A DNA stretch of 21,519 nt from Nocardioides sp. (GTDB lineage Bacteria; Actinomycetota; Actinomycetes; Propionibacteriales; Nocardioidaceae), in assembly GCA_021731205.1 (NCBI GenBank), contig JAKFXV010000024.1, positions 1-21,519 of the forward strand. Direction: 5' to 3'. Positions 6,312 to 14,589 of the stretch are shown one piece after another (position 1 is the stretch's first letter; each line of letters begins with the position of its first letter). The notes under the pieces were generated by a model that was not told the DNA's origin, ran no database searches, and saw only the letters and a program-made list of their open reading frames with translations. A program made the translations under genes and the position numbers.

Positions 6312-8633
6312 GTCGCCCGCCTGCTCGTGCTCGCTGTGCTGCTCCTCGGCATCGCCGGTACGCCGGGGGTCAGCGGCGCGTCGAGCCCGGCCCAGCGAGT
6401 CGCCCCCGAACCTCTCACGATGACCATCGACAGCCTGGTGCCGTCGGTGATCCCGACCCGTGGTCCGATCCGGGTCCAAGGCAGCATCACCAACATCAGC
6501 GCCGACACCTGGGACGACATCGGGATCTACCCGCTGACCAGCTTCGACCCGCTGACGACGCCCGAACAGCTGACTCTGGCCACGCGCGCCGACCCGGCCG
6601 ACCCCGTCGGGGATCGGATCACGTCGCTCGGTCCCCTGGACGTGATCGAGTCGCTGCCACCGGGCGAGACCGCGACGTACTCCTTGCGGATCCCACGCTC
6701 GGCGTTGTCGATCAGCGGAGCCGCCGGGGTCTACTGGTTCGCGGTGCAGGCACTCGGTGCGGTGGATGGCGTGCGTGAGGAGGTTCCCGTCGCCGACGGC
6801 AGGGTGCGCACCTTCCTCCCCTACATCCCGGAGCCGAGGAACCCTCGGGTCCAGCGCAACGCCGCAGCACCGGGCACCGGGTCGGTGCGGACGGCTCTGG
6901 TGATGCAGCTGCGCGACGAGCTGGCCAGGCAACCCGACGGGCGCGTCGATCAGGTCGCGGCGTGGGCCGAGGAGTGGGGACCCGAAGGCCGGTTCAGTCG
7001 ACTTGTCGACTTTGGAGCCGCGGCGCAGGCACGTCCACTCACCTGGCTGATCGATCCGGCGCTCGTCGACGCGGCGGCGGCCGTGTCGGCAGGCAACTAC
7101 CCCTACGACCTGTCAGCCACCGTGACGCCGGGGGAGCCCGACCCCGAGGAGCCACCGAGCGACGACCCCACATCGGGCACGTCGGAAGGCGAGCCAGGCC
7201 AGGACCCTTCCGGCTCGGGAGCGGCGTCGCCGACCCCCGGGGCGGAGCCGTCGCCGAGCAGTGGCGGAGCGGACCCGAGCCCCGATCCGGAGCCGCCTGA
7301 TGGAGCCCCGGCTCCCGAACCCGGGGCCAGCACTGAGGAGATGGAGGTCGCCGCCTCCTGGCTGGCGAGGCTCACGGGTGCACTCGTCGAAGCCGGCTCG
7401 ACCCGCGTGCTCGCGCTGCCGTACGGCGACCTCGACGTCGCGGCCGCAGCGAACCGCGCGCCCTCCTTGCTCACCGCCGCCCGCGAGCGGAGTACGGCGA
7501 CCCTCGAACGGCTCGAACTGCCCGGCCGACCCGGCATCGTGCCCCCGGCCGGGAGCCTCCCGCTGACGGCGTACTCCGCGCTCGGGAGCGACGAAACCAT
7601 CTTGGTGACCAGCCGGGCGTTCGCCGATCCGACCACCGCTCCAGAAAGCGCCGTCCTCGACGATCGGATCCTCACCACCGCGCCGTACGTCACCGACGGT
7701 CCGGCGCCGGGGGATCCCGATGCCCTGGTCTCGATCCGACAGATGATCCTCAGCGAAGCGGCGGTCCGGCTGCTGCGCGACGATCGGGCCGAACACTCCT
7801 ATGTCGCCCAGTTGCCGATCCTGTGGCAGGGCCCGACCTCGACGGCGGCGGCCACCGAATTCTTCACCGGCCTCGACGACCTCGCGTGGTTCCGGCTGGT
7901 GCCCATCGCGAGCGCACCGACCCAGCCGGCGACGGCGATCACGACCGAGGAGCTGTTCTACCCGCGCCGGCAGGTCCAGCGTGAGTTGCCCACCGACACC
8001 CTCTCCGCCGCGCGCGCATTGACCCGGTCCGGCCAGACGTTGCAGGCCGCCCTCACCCGCAACGACCAGGTCGCCGGGGCGGTGCTCGACGCGGCCTTGA
8101 CCTCTGTGTCGTACGCCGACCGCAACGCACCGCGCACCGCCCGAGTCGTCGCGGAGCGCAACCGCAACTGGATCACCCGACTGCTCAGCGAGGTCACGAT
8201 CACCGCGCCGCCGTCCCTGACCCTGTCCAGCGACACCGGCGTGCTGCCGGCCACCGTCACGAACGGCCTCGACTACCCGGTCACCGTCGTGGTGACGGGC
8301 CGGGGCGACGACACGGTCACGGTGTCATCGTCTGGCCGGATCCGGCTGGCCCCGGGGGAGCGGGTCGGGGTCAATCTCGACGTCACCGCCACCCAGGGCG
8401 TGCACAACGTCGAACTGCAACTCACCGACGGCCGAGGCGCCCCGTTAGGGGCCTCGACCGTGCTGCCGGTGCGTTCGGCTCAGGTCGGCGGCATCTTCTG
8501 GGTGATCATCGGCGCGGGTCTGGGGCTCCTGGCCGCCGCCATCGTCGTCCGGCTCGTCCGCCGGATCCGCGGCGACGGTCGTGACGCTGTCGAGCCGAAC
8601 GAGGTCGCCGACGACGAGCGAGCGCCCCGATGA
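6309..8633 (+). CDS. DUF6049-like exported membrane protein (equivalent in position to M. tuberculosis Rv3909)
   Basis: A 774-residue protein with an N-terminal hydrophobic signal sequence (about 1-24), a long extracytoplasmic region, one membrane segment (about 729-747) and a short charged cytoplasmic tail. A Pro/Ser/Glu/Gly-rich stretch (about 270-340) looks like a flexible linker or insert within the outer region. The C-terminal outer part (about 640-720) reads as a beta-sandwich-like domain (VTNGLDYPVTVVVTG onward). The assignment to the uncharacterised DUF6049 group rests on this architecture and on the position directly before murJ. The GTG at 6309 starts the signal peptide and is 7 nt after a TAGGCT hexamer. 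Its stop overlaps the murJ start as ATGA. The role is unknown; placement suggests envelope assembly. Confidence 0.8.
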   Translation: MVARLLVLAVLLLGIAGTPGVSGASSPAQRVAPEPLTMTIDSLVPSVIPTRGPIRVQGSITNISADTWDDIGIYPLTSFDPLTTPEQLTLATRADPADPVGDRITSLGPLDVIESLPPGETATYSLRIPRSALSISGAAGVYWFAVQALGAVDGVREEVPVADGRVRTFLPYIPEPRNPRVQRNAAAPGTGSVRTALVMQLRDELARQPDGRVDQVAAWAEEWGPEGRFSRLVDFGAAAQARPLTWLIDPALVDAAAAVSAGNYPYDLSATVTPGEPDPEEPPSDDPTSGTSEGEPGQDPSGSGAASPTPGAEPSPSSGGADPSPDPEPPDGAPAPEPGASTEEMEVAASWLARLTGALVEAGSTRVLALPYGDLDVAAAANRAPSLLTAARERSTATLERLELPGRPGIVPPAGSLPLTAYSALGSDETILVTSRAFADPTTAPESAVLDDRILTTAPYVTDGPAPGDPDALVSIRQMILSEAAVRLLRDDRAEHSYVAQLPILWQGPTSTAAATEFFTGLDDLAWFRLVPIASAPTQPATAITTEELFYPRRQVQRELPTDTLSAARALTRSGQTLQAALTRNDQVAGAVLDAALTSVSYADRNAPRTARVVAERNRNWITRLLSEVTITAPPSLTLSSDTGVLPATVTNGLDYPVTVVVTGRGDDTVTVSSSGRIRLAPGERVGVNLDVTATQGVHNVELQLTDGRGAPLGASTVLPVRSAQVGGIFWVIIGAGLGLLAAAIVVRLVRRIRGDGRDAVEPNEVADDERAPR

Positions 8634-10339
8634 GCGAGACGCGGGGCGACCAGATCGCCTCGGCCAGCGCGGTGATGGCGGTCGGCACGACGTTCTCGAG
8701 GCTGAGCGGGTTCCTGCGCAGCGTGCTGCTCGCCGCGGCCCTGGGCAACCTGCTGCACGCCGACCTCTTCAACATCGCCAACACCATCCCGACGATGCTC
8801 TACATCCTGCTCGCCGGTGGGGTCTTCAACGCCGTACTCGTGCCGCAGCTCGTGCGCACGATGAAGAACGACGCCGACGGCGGGACGGCGTACGCCAATC
8901 GGATCGTGACGTTCGCGATCCTCTTCCTCGGTGCCGTCACGATCTTGTTGGTGGTCGCGGCGCCCTGGGTGATGCGCCTGTTCCTCGGTCCGGCCTACTA
9001 CGAGCCGGAGCTGGCCACGCAACGGGACTCGGTCATCGACTTCGCGCGCTACTGCCTGCCGCAGGTGTTCTTCTACGGGATGTTCGTGCTGGTCGGACAG
9101 ATCCTCAACGCGCGCGGCCGCTTCGGTCCGATGATGTGGGCGCCGATCGCCAACAACGCGATCTCGATCGTGGTCCTGGTCACCTACCTCGTGATCTTCG
9201 GCACCGCGGAGGGGGCCGCGCTGTGCGCCGGGTTCACCCCGGGTCAGGAACTGTTGCTCGGCCTGGGTTCCACGCTCGGCATCGTGGCCCAGTTCGCGAT
9301 CCTGATCCCTTACCTGCGGGCCGCCGGTTTCCGGTTCAGCCCTCGCTTCGACTTCCGCCACGTCGGCCTCGCCCACACCTTCAAGCTCGGTGTGTGGGCG
9401 GTGTTGTTCGTGATCGTCAACCAGCTTGCCTACACCGTGGTAGTCCGCCTCGCCTCGAGTGGCACGGCGGTCGGTTGCGGCGCGAGCCAGGGGACGGGCT
9501 ACACGGTCTACGCCTACACCTTCTTGCTGGTGATGGTCCCGCACTCGATCATCACGGTGTCCCTGGCGACGGCCGCACTGCCACCGCTGTCTCGCCGAGC
9601 CGCGGACGGCGACCTCCCCGGCCTCGCGCGCCTGCTGGCCAACACCCTGCGCACCGCCCTGGTGGTGATCATCCCGTTCGCCGTGCTGCTGGCCGTGCTC
9701 GCGCCCCGACTGGCAGAGGTGGTCTGGGGCTGGAACGGGGAGGCCGCCGACACGATCCAGCTCTACGTACCGTCGCTGCGCCTGTTCGGCCTGGGGCTGG
9801 TGTTCTTCACCGTGCACTACCTCGTGCTGCGCGGGTTCTACGCCCTGGAGCTCAACCGCACCGTCTTCGTGATCCAGTGCGCGGTGGCGCTGACCAACGT
9901 ACTCGCGGCGATCACCCTGGTGCGGGCCACCGACGCGGAGCACACCGCTCCGGCCCTCGTGCTGGCCTACACAGCGTCGTACGCCGTCGGGGCGCTGACG
10001 TCGTACGCCGTGCTCCGACGACGCCTCGGTGGCCTGGAGACCCGGCGCCTCGTGAGGTTCTTGATCCGGGTGGTCCTGGCCGGCGGCTTCGCTGCACTCG
10101 CCGCCCGCGGGTTGCTGGCACTCGTCGACGCGGCTGTGGGTTCGGAGGCTGCCCCGGATCCGCATTTCCTAGCCCAACTCGCGTCGCTCGGCGTCGTGGC
10201 GCTGGTCGGTTGCGCTGCGGTGGCGGTGTTCTTGGGCGCCGCGCGAGTTCTCCGGATCACCGAAGTCAGCGAGCTCCTCGCGGTTACGATGAGGCGTGAT
10301 CGCCGGTCGGCCGGCCAGATCCGCGAGGAGAGCACGTGA
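8630..10339 (+). CDS. murJ: Lipid II flippase MurJ (MviN family)
   Basis: Moves lipid II from the inner to the outer face of the membrane. The 569-residue protein has about 14 hydrophobic segments of the MOP-exporter type. The N-terminal MurJ signature is present (SRLSGFLRSVLLAAALGN, then ADLFNIANTIP), including the Arg of FLR and the Asp of ADLF that correspond to functional residues in Escherichia coli MurJ. The second Arg pair of the E. coli protein is Tyr-Ile here. Family-typical segments include YCLPQVFFYGMFVLVGQILN and LPPLSRRAADGD. The cytoplasmic C-terminus is short. In mycobacteria the homologue continues into a pseudokinase and an outer domain (from memory); here those parts are encoded by the next gene, whose GTG overlaps this stop as GTGA. 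Confidence 0.96.
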   Translation: MSETRGDQIASASAVMAVGTTFSRLSGFLRSVLLAAALGNLLHADLFNIANTIPTMLYILLAGGVFNAVLVPQLVRTMKNDADGGTAYANRIVTFAILFLGAVTILLVVAAPWVMRLFLGPAYYEPELATQRDSVIDFARYCLPQVFFYGMFVLVGQILNARGRFGPMMWAPIANNAISIVVLVTYLVIFGTAEGAALCAGFTPGQELLLGLGSTLGIVAQFAILIPYLRAAGFRFSPRFDFRHVGLAHTFKLGVWAVLFVIVNQLAYTVVVRLASSGTAVGCGASQGTGYTVYAYTFLLVMVPHSIITVSLATAALPPLSRRAADGDLPGLARLLANTLRTALVVIIPFAVLLAVLAPRLAEVVWGWNGEAADTIQLYVPSLRLFGLGLVFFTVHYLVLRGFYALELNRTVFVIQCAVALTNVLAAITLVRATDAEHTAPALVLAYTASYAVGALTSYAVLRRRLGGLETRRLVRFLIRVVLAGGFAALAARGLLALVDAAVGSEAAPDPHFLAQLASLGVVALVGCAAVAVFLGAARVLRITEVSELLAVTMRRDRRSAGQIREEST

Positions 10340-12120
10340 TCACGGCAAGCGAGCGCACCCGCGGCCCCGGTGACCTGCTGGCCGGGCGCTACCGGCTCGA
10401 CGATCTGCTCTCCGAGGCCTACGGCGGCCGCAACTGGTTGGCCCACGACCTCGTGCTGTCTCGCGCGGTCGCCGTCCACGTCATCGACGCCACGAACCCG
10501 CGTGCGGCGGCCCTACTCGCCGCCGCGCGGGCGTCCGCCGGGCTCCTCGACCGCCGGATCCTCAAGGTGCTGGACGCCGAGACCCTCGACGGCGTCTGCT
10601 ACGTCGTCACCGAGTGGGCCGAGGGGAGCACCTTGGACGTGCTGCTGGCTGACGGGCCGCTCGAGGCCGACCGCGCTTCGTGGTTGATCGCCGAAGTCGG
10701 TTCGGCGCTCTCCAGCGCACATGCCGACGGGCACGCCCATGGTCGGCTGCTCCCCGAGACGATCCTCGTCGACCGCGGCGGAACCGTGCGGATCATCGGC
10801 TTCGGCGTCGACGCCGCGCTGGTCGGCCTTCCACCCGGCTCGGTGGACGGCGACGTGCACGACCTCGCGGCCTTGTTGTACGCCGCGCTCACCGGGCGCT
10901 GGGCGGGTCGCGCACCGTCGGGGCGGCTCCCGAGTGCGCCGTACGAATCCGGGCGGCTGCTGCGCGCGCGCCAGGTCCGGGCCGGAGTTCCAGCTCATCT
11001 CGACACGCTGTGCGACGTCGTGCTCAGCCCCAGTGCGGCGCGCGGCACGCACGCCAAAGCGGCTCCCGACGCCGCCACGGCCGCGAGCATCGTGGCGGCG
11101 ATCCAAGACCTCGTCGGCGACCGCGTCGCGATCGCTCAGGCGCTGGCCGCCTCGGCCACGACCAGGCTGGCAGCGCCCTCGGTTTCGCTGCCCCCCGAGG
11201 TGCCGCGCAGCCGCCAACCGGCGCCGCCGGCCCAGTTGCTGGGCACTCCGGACCCCGGCGACACCGCTGAACGTCCGCCGGTCGACCCCGACCAGACCCA
11301 AGCGGGGGTTCCGGTGTTCGACGACGACCGGGAGGTCGTGCTCCCGCCTCCGCCGCCACCGTTCGCCCCGGCCGAGCCCAAGCCGCTCTTCGCGCCCGAG
11401 ACACCGGGCACCGAGTCGTCCCGAGGGCGAGCGCCAGCCCCGACCGTCCACGAGGCGACCGCCGGAACCTCCCTCGGCGAGGCCGTGGCTGCCGAGACAG
11501 CCAACGGCCCAGCCGTTCCGGGTCGTGGCTGGCTCCGTGTGGCCGGCATCATCGGAGCACTGGTGCTGCTCCTCCTGGCCGTCGTAGCGGCCTACAACCT
11601 GGGGCAGGGCCGCACCGTCTTGGGTGGCGACGCTTCCCCGGCCACCGACGCACCGGCGGCACCGACCGACCCCACCGGGGCTCCGCTCACGATCTCGGCC
11701 ATCTCCGACTTCGACCCGATGGCCACACCCGCCGAGGAACGTCCCCAGTTGGTCCCCCTCGCGTTCGACGGTGACCCGGGAACCGCCTGGCGTACCGAGA
11801 TCTACGAGCAGAACTTCGGCCCGGGGGGACTCAAGACCGGCCTCGGCCTGATCCTCGACCTCGGCCAGACCCGCGACGTCACTCGGCTCGACCTCGAGTT
11901 CAACGGGGAGCCCACGGCCGTGAGTATCGACGTGTCGGACGTTCCCCCGGTCGATGCGGACGACGTCACCCCGATCGCCGACTTCGAGGGCGGCGAAACC
12001 CTCAGAGCCACCTTCAACACCCCCGTGTCCGGCCGCTACGTGACGCTGTGGCTGACCTCCCTGCCAAGCGTCGAGGACGGTTTCCGGGCCGAGATCGCCG
12101 AGGTCGTGGTCCGCGGGTGA
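10336..12120 (+). CDS. Membrane pseudokinase with extracellular F5/8-type-C-like domain, probable MurJ partner
   Basis: A 594-residue protein. A Ser/Thr-kinase-like domain spans about 12-260, followed by a Pro/Ala-rich linker (about 265-395), one membrane helix (401-421) and an outer domain (about 450-594). That domain's FDGDPGTAWRTEIY segment resembles discoidin/F5/8 type C folds. Catalytic residues are lost: the VAVK lysine is His48, the HRD aspartate is Arg137 within HGRLLPETIL, the DFG aspartate is Gly155, and there is no glycine loop. It is therefore predicted not to phosphorylate. In mycobacteria the equivalent domains are fused to MurJ, and the phosphorylated pseudokinase binds FhaA to restrain peptidoglycan synthesis (from memory). 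The GTG at 10336 has GAGGAG 5 nt upstream. It overlaps both murJ and sigM by 4 nt. Confidence 0.88.
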   Translation: MITASERTRGPGDLLAGRYRLDDLLSEAYGGRNWLAHDLVLSRAVAVHVIDATNPRAAALLAAARASAGLLDRRILKVLDAETLDGVCYVVTEWAEGSTLDVLLADGPLEADRASWLIAEVGSALSSAHADGHAHGRLLPETILVDRGGTVRIIGFGVDAALVGLPPGSVDGDVHDLAALLYAALTGRWAGRAPSGRLPSAPYESGRLLRARQVRAGVPAHLDTLCDVVLSPSAARGTHAKAAPDAATAASIVAAIQDLVGDRVAIAQALAASATTRLAAPSVSLPPEVPRSRQPAPPAQLLGTPDPGDTAERPPVDPDQTQAGVPVFDDDREVVLPPPPPPFAPAEPKPLFAPETPGTESSRGRAPAPTVHEATAGTSLGEAVAAETANGPAVPGRGWLRVAGIIGALVLLLLAVVAAYNLGQGRTVLGGDASPATDAPAAPTDPTGAPLTISAISDFDPMATPAEERPQLVPLAFDGDPGTAWRTEIYEQNFGPGGLKTGLGLILDLGQTRDVTRLDLEFNGEPTAVSIDVSDVPPVDADDVTPIADFEGGETLRATFNTPVSGRYVTLWLTSLPSVEDGFRAEIAEVVVRG

Positions 12121-12716
12121 GCCTGAGCGACGAGGAGCTGCTCCGCGCGCACATCGCCGGGGACACCGAGGCGTTCGGGGCCCTCTTCGCACGGCACCGA
12201 GACCGGCTGTGGGCGGTCGCCCTACGCACGATGGGCAATCCTCACGACGCGGCGGACGGGCTCCAAGACGGCCTGATCGCGGCGTACCGCAGGGCCGGCT
12301 CGTTCCGGGGCGACGCCGCCGTGACCACCTGGTTGCACCGGGTGGTGGTCAATGCCTGCCTCGACCGACTGCGAGCTGCCAAGGTCCGCAGGACCGAGCC
12401 TCTGGATAGTGCCGACGGGTCCGCCGCCCAGTCCGGGTTGACGCAGAACCCCGACGCGGACCCCGAGGCGGCGGCGGTCGCTCAGGAGCAGCGGCGCAGA
12501 GTCCTGGCGGCCCTCGCCACCCTGCCCGTCGAGCAGCGCGCGGCCCTGGTGTTGGTCGATATGGAGGGGTATCCCGTGTCCGAGGTGGCCCTGATGCTCG
12601 AGGTGGCCGAAGGCACCGTGAAGTCACGCTGCTCGCGCGGCCGAGCCCGACTGGCCCAGCTGCTCGGGAACCCCGCTGGTGACTCGGCCGTCCCACCCGA
12701 GGAGGTGACCAGATGA
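12117..12716 (+). CDS. sigM: ECF RNA polymerase sigma factor, SigM-like
   Basis: Directs RNA polymerase to a stress regulon. The 199-residue protein has a region 2 (about 9-80), with AFGALFARHRDRLW, DAADGLQDGLIAAYRRAGSF and TWLHRVVVNACLDRLR. After a short linker comes region 4 (about 128-182), with LPVEQRAALVLVDMEGYPVSEVA and a helix-turn-helix ending VAEGTVKSRCSRGRARL. The size and the lack of other regions fit the ECF group. The GTG at 12117 overlaps the pseudokinase stop (GTGA) and matches the usual ECF N-terminus SDEELL. An open frame upstream is inside the previous gene. The SigM name rests on position between murJ and trxB; it follows the gene for a MurJ partner and precedes its likely anti-sigma factor. 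Confidence 0.92.
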   Translation: MSLSDEELLRAHIAGDTEAFGALFARHRDRLWAVALRTMGNPHDAADGLQDGLIAAYRRAGSFRGDAAVTTWLHRVVVNACLDRLRAAKVRRTEPLDSADGSAAQSGLTQNPDADPEAAAVAQEQRRRVLAALATLPVEQRAALVLVDMEGYPVSEVALMLEVAEGTVKSRCSRGRARLAQLLGNPAGDSAVPPEEVTR

Positions 12717-13414
12717 GCGACGAGGAAGAAGCCGTACGCCGCATGCTGGCCGAAGCGCGCGTCGACGAGCCGATGCCTGACGCTGTCCGAGCCCGACTGG
12801 AGGACGTCCTCGCCGAGCTCGCGACGACGCCTCCCGTTGCGCCCGTGTCCGCCTCGGTCACCTCCCTCGCGGCTCGGCGGCGCAGGCGGGCCGGCGCGCT
12901 GCTGGCCGCCGCCGCCGCGGTGACGGTCGTCGGGCTGGCCGGGCCGCGGCTGGTCGGCTGGGGAGGGGGCTCCATCTCGGCGGAGTCCGCCGACTCGGCC
13001 ACCGCGGAGGACACCCTCAGGGACGACTCGGCCGGGGAGGGATCGTTCCTCACCGACGAACCGGCTCCCGCCGCGGAGGATCAGACGGACGCGGGCGCCG
13101 AGTCGGCACCCGACGACAGCGGGGCGGCCACCGCTCCCACGCCGCTGCCCCGGCTCACGACGCGGAACTTCTCGGTGGATGCCGAAGCGCTCCGTGACGA
13201 GCTCGTGGCGGGCACGCGGGGACTGTCCACGGACCGGGAATGTGTGACCAACCTCAGCCGTCGCCTGGCCGACCGGCCCGCCCTCGACGTGCAGTACGCC
13301 GGACGGCGTGCTGCACTCGTCTTGGGCAAGGTCACCGACGGCAAGCAGCGCGTGTTCGTGGTCGTCTGCGGGGAGGGCGCAACCCGCCGCAGCGCCCTGC
13401 TCGACGCCCGCTGA
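12713..13414 (+). CDS. Probable membrane-bound anti-sigma factor (RsmA-like) for the adjacent sigma factor
   Basis: A 233-residue protein: an acidic/helical cytoplasmic part (1-55), an Arg run (55-59), one membrane helix (about 61-79), an acidic Ala/Ser/Asp-rich linker (about 88-145) and a small outer domain (about 148-230). That topology, and a start overlapping the sigma factor stop as ATGA, indicate an anti-sigma factor. In M. tuberculosis the gene in the same place, Rv3912, encodes RsmA (from memory). There is no zinc-binding HxxxCxxC motif in the cytoplasmic part. The only two cysteines, Cys177 and Cys219, are both in the outer domain and could form a disulfide. Little primary similarity to characterised anti-sigma factors is visible, so function is inferred from context. 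Confidence 0.75.
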   Translation: MSDEEEAVRRMLAEARVDEPMPDAVRARLEDVLAELATTPPVAPVSASVTSLAARRRRRAGALLAAAAAVTVVGLAGPRLVGWGGGSISAESADSATAEDTLRDDSAGEGSFLTDEPAPAAEDQTDAGAESAPDDSGAATAPTPLPRLTTRNFSVDAEALRDELVAGTRGLSTDRECVTNLSRRLADRPALDVQYAGRRAALVLGKVTDGKQRVFVVVCGEGATRRSALLDAR

Positions 13415-13419
13415 CCCTC

Positions 13420-13446
13420 GGGAATGCCGCTCGCCTACGATCGGTT
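13420..13446 (+). promoter_or_regulatory. SigR/SigH-type thiol-stress promoter of trxBA
   Basis: GGGAAT (13420-13425), an 18-nt spacer and GTT (13444-13446) match the GGAAT-N18-GTT consensus known for Streptomyces SigR and mycobacterial SigH targets, among which trxBA is a classic member. Transcription would start near 13453, leaving a leader of about 40 nt. The element also covers an upstream ATG at 13424, which argues against that start. Confidence 0.75.
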
Positions 13447-13495
13447 GCGCCAGGTAGCCCGCAGCACACGAGCAAACCCGCAGGAGCAGCCTCAC

Positions 13496-14548
13496 ATGTC
13501 AGACACTGGGCCCGAATCATCGGCCGAAACCGGCCCCGTCGTACGCGAGGTCATCATCATCGGCTCGGGACCGGCCGGTTACACCGCCGCCGTCTACGCC
13601 GCCCGCGCCAGCCTGAAGCCGTTGGTGTTCGAGGGCTCCGTGACTGCCGGTGGCGCACTGATGACCACCACCGAGGTGGAGAACTTCCCAGGATTCCGCG
13701 ACGGGATCATGGGACCGGCGCTGATGGACGAGATGCGGGCCCAGGCCGCCCGCTTCGGAGCCGAGTTGGTTGCCGACGACGTGATCGAGGTCGACTTGAC
13801 CGGCTCGGTCAAGACGGTTCGCACCGCCACGGACTCCTACTCGGCGCGAGCGGTGATCCTGGCCACCGGATCGGGCTACCGCAAGCTGGGGCTGCCCCAT
13901 GAGGACGAGCTCTCCGGGCACGGCGTCTCGTGGTGCGCGACCTGTGACGGCTTCTTCTTCCGCGATCAGGAGATCGCCGTGGTCGGTGGCGGCGACTCCG
14001 CCGTCGAGGAGGCCACCTTCTTGACACGCTTCGCCGCGAAGGTCCACCTGATCCACCGCCGCGACGAGCTCCGCGCCTCCAAGATCATGGTGGAGCGGGC
14101 CTTCGCCGATCCCAAGTTGGAGGTGGTCTGGAACTCCGAGGTGGCCGAGATCCACGCCAGTGACGGCAGGCTCTCCGGCGTGACGTTGCGCGACACCGTC
14201 ACCGGGGCGACTCGACCGCTCGCGGTCACCGGGCTCTTCATCGCGATCGGCCACGATCCGCGCTCGGAGCTCCTGGGCGGCCAGGTGAGCTTGGACGACA
14301 ATGGGTACGTCGTCGTCTCGCACCCGTCGACTGCGACCAACCTGCCCGGCGTTTTCGCCTGCGGAGACCTGGTCGATCACGACTACCGCCAGGCGATCAC
14401 AGCGGCCGGCACCGGTTGCGCTGCCGCGCTGGACGCCGAGCGCTACCTCGCCGATCTGGACCACAGCGCGCTGGATGGCCCGGAACTTGACCGTTCTGGG
14501 GCGGCGGGAACAACTGTCGGCGACCTGCGGTTGACTACAACGCATTGA
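13496..14548 (+). CDS. trxB: Thioredoxin-disulfide reductase
   Basis: An FAD enzyme that reduces thioredoxin with NADPH in the cytoplasm. In the 350-residue protein the FAD-binding GSGPAG is at 23-28 and the redox pair is CATC (Cys147, Cys150). The NADPH-binding GGGDSA is at 164-169 and HRRDELRAS follows. The second FAD segment [20 protein letters not shown] is near the C-terminus. About 30 residues follow the usual end (after AERYLADL), a low-complexity tail without known role. The start at 13496 has AGGAG 9 nt upstream (13482-13486). An in-frame ATG at 13424 lies in the promoter -35 and is rejected. It is 41 bp before trxA and probably cotranscribed. Confidence 0.97.
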   Translation: MSDTGPESSAETGPVVREVIIIGSGPAGYTAAVYAARASLKPLVFEGSVTAGGALMTTTEVENFPGFRDGIMGPALMDEMRAQAARFGAELVADDVIEVDLTGSVKTVRTATDSYSARAVILATGSGYRKLGLPHEDELSGHGVSWCATCDGFFFRDQEIAVVGGGDSAVEEATFLTRFAAKVHLIHRRDELRASKIMVERAFADPKLEVVWNSEVAEIHASDGRLSGVTLRDTVTGATRPLAVTGLFIAIGHDPRSELLGGQVSLDDNGYVVVSHPSTATNLPGVFACGDLVDHDYRQAITAAGTGCAAALDAERYLADLDHSALDGPELDRSGAAGTTVGDLRLTTTH

Positions 14549-14589
14549 CCTTCATCACCCATCCAGAAACCGATTGAAGAGGTACACCC

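Noticed and set aside
4894..6423. Plus-strand open frame of 509 codons across pcnA
   Set aside because: Complement shadow of the CCA-adding enzyme, which has all its catalytic motifs on the minus strand.
7100..7340. Possible frameshift or foreign insertion in the DUF6049-like gene
   Set aside because: The frame stays open and GC-rich; a Pro/Ser/Glu-rich linker is the simpler explanation.
8480..10165. Long open frame (561 codons) on the minus strand opposite murJ
   Set aside because: Its translation is Arg/Glu/His/Gln-rich with no domain pattern, as expected from the complement of high-GC coding DNA; murJ on the plus strand is clear.
10513..12192. Long open frame (559 codons) on the minus strand opposite the pseudokinase gene
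   Set aside because: Low-complexity composition, no recognisable motif and full overlap with a supported gene.
13424..13495. Upstream ATG start for trxB
   Set aside because: It lies within the -35 of the SigR-type promoter and lacks family similarity; ATG at 13496 has AGGAG upstream.
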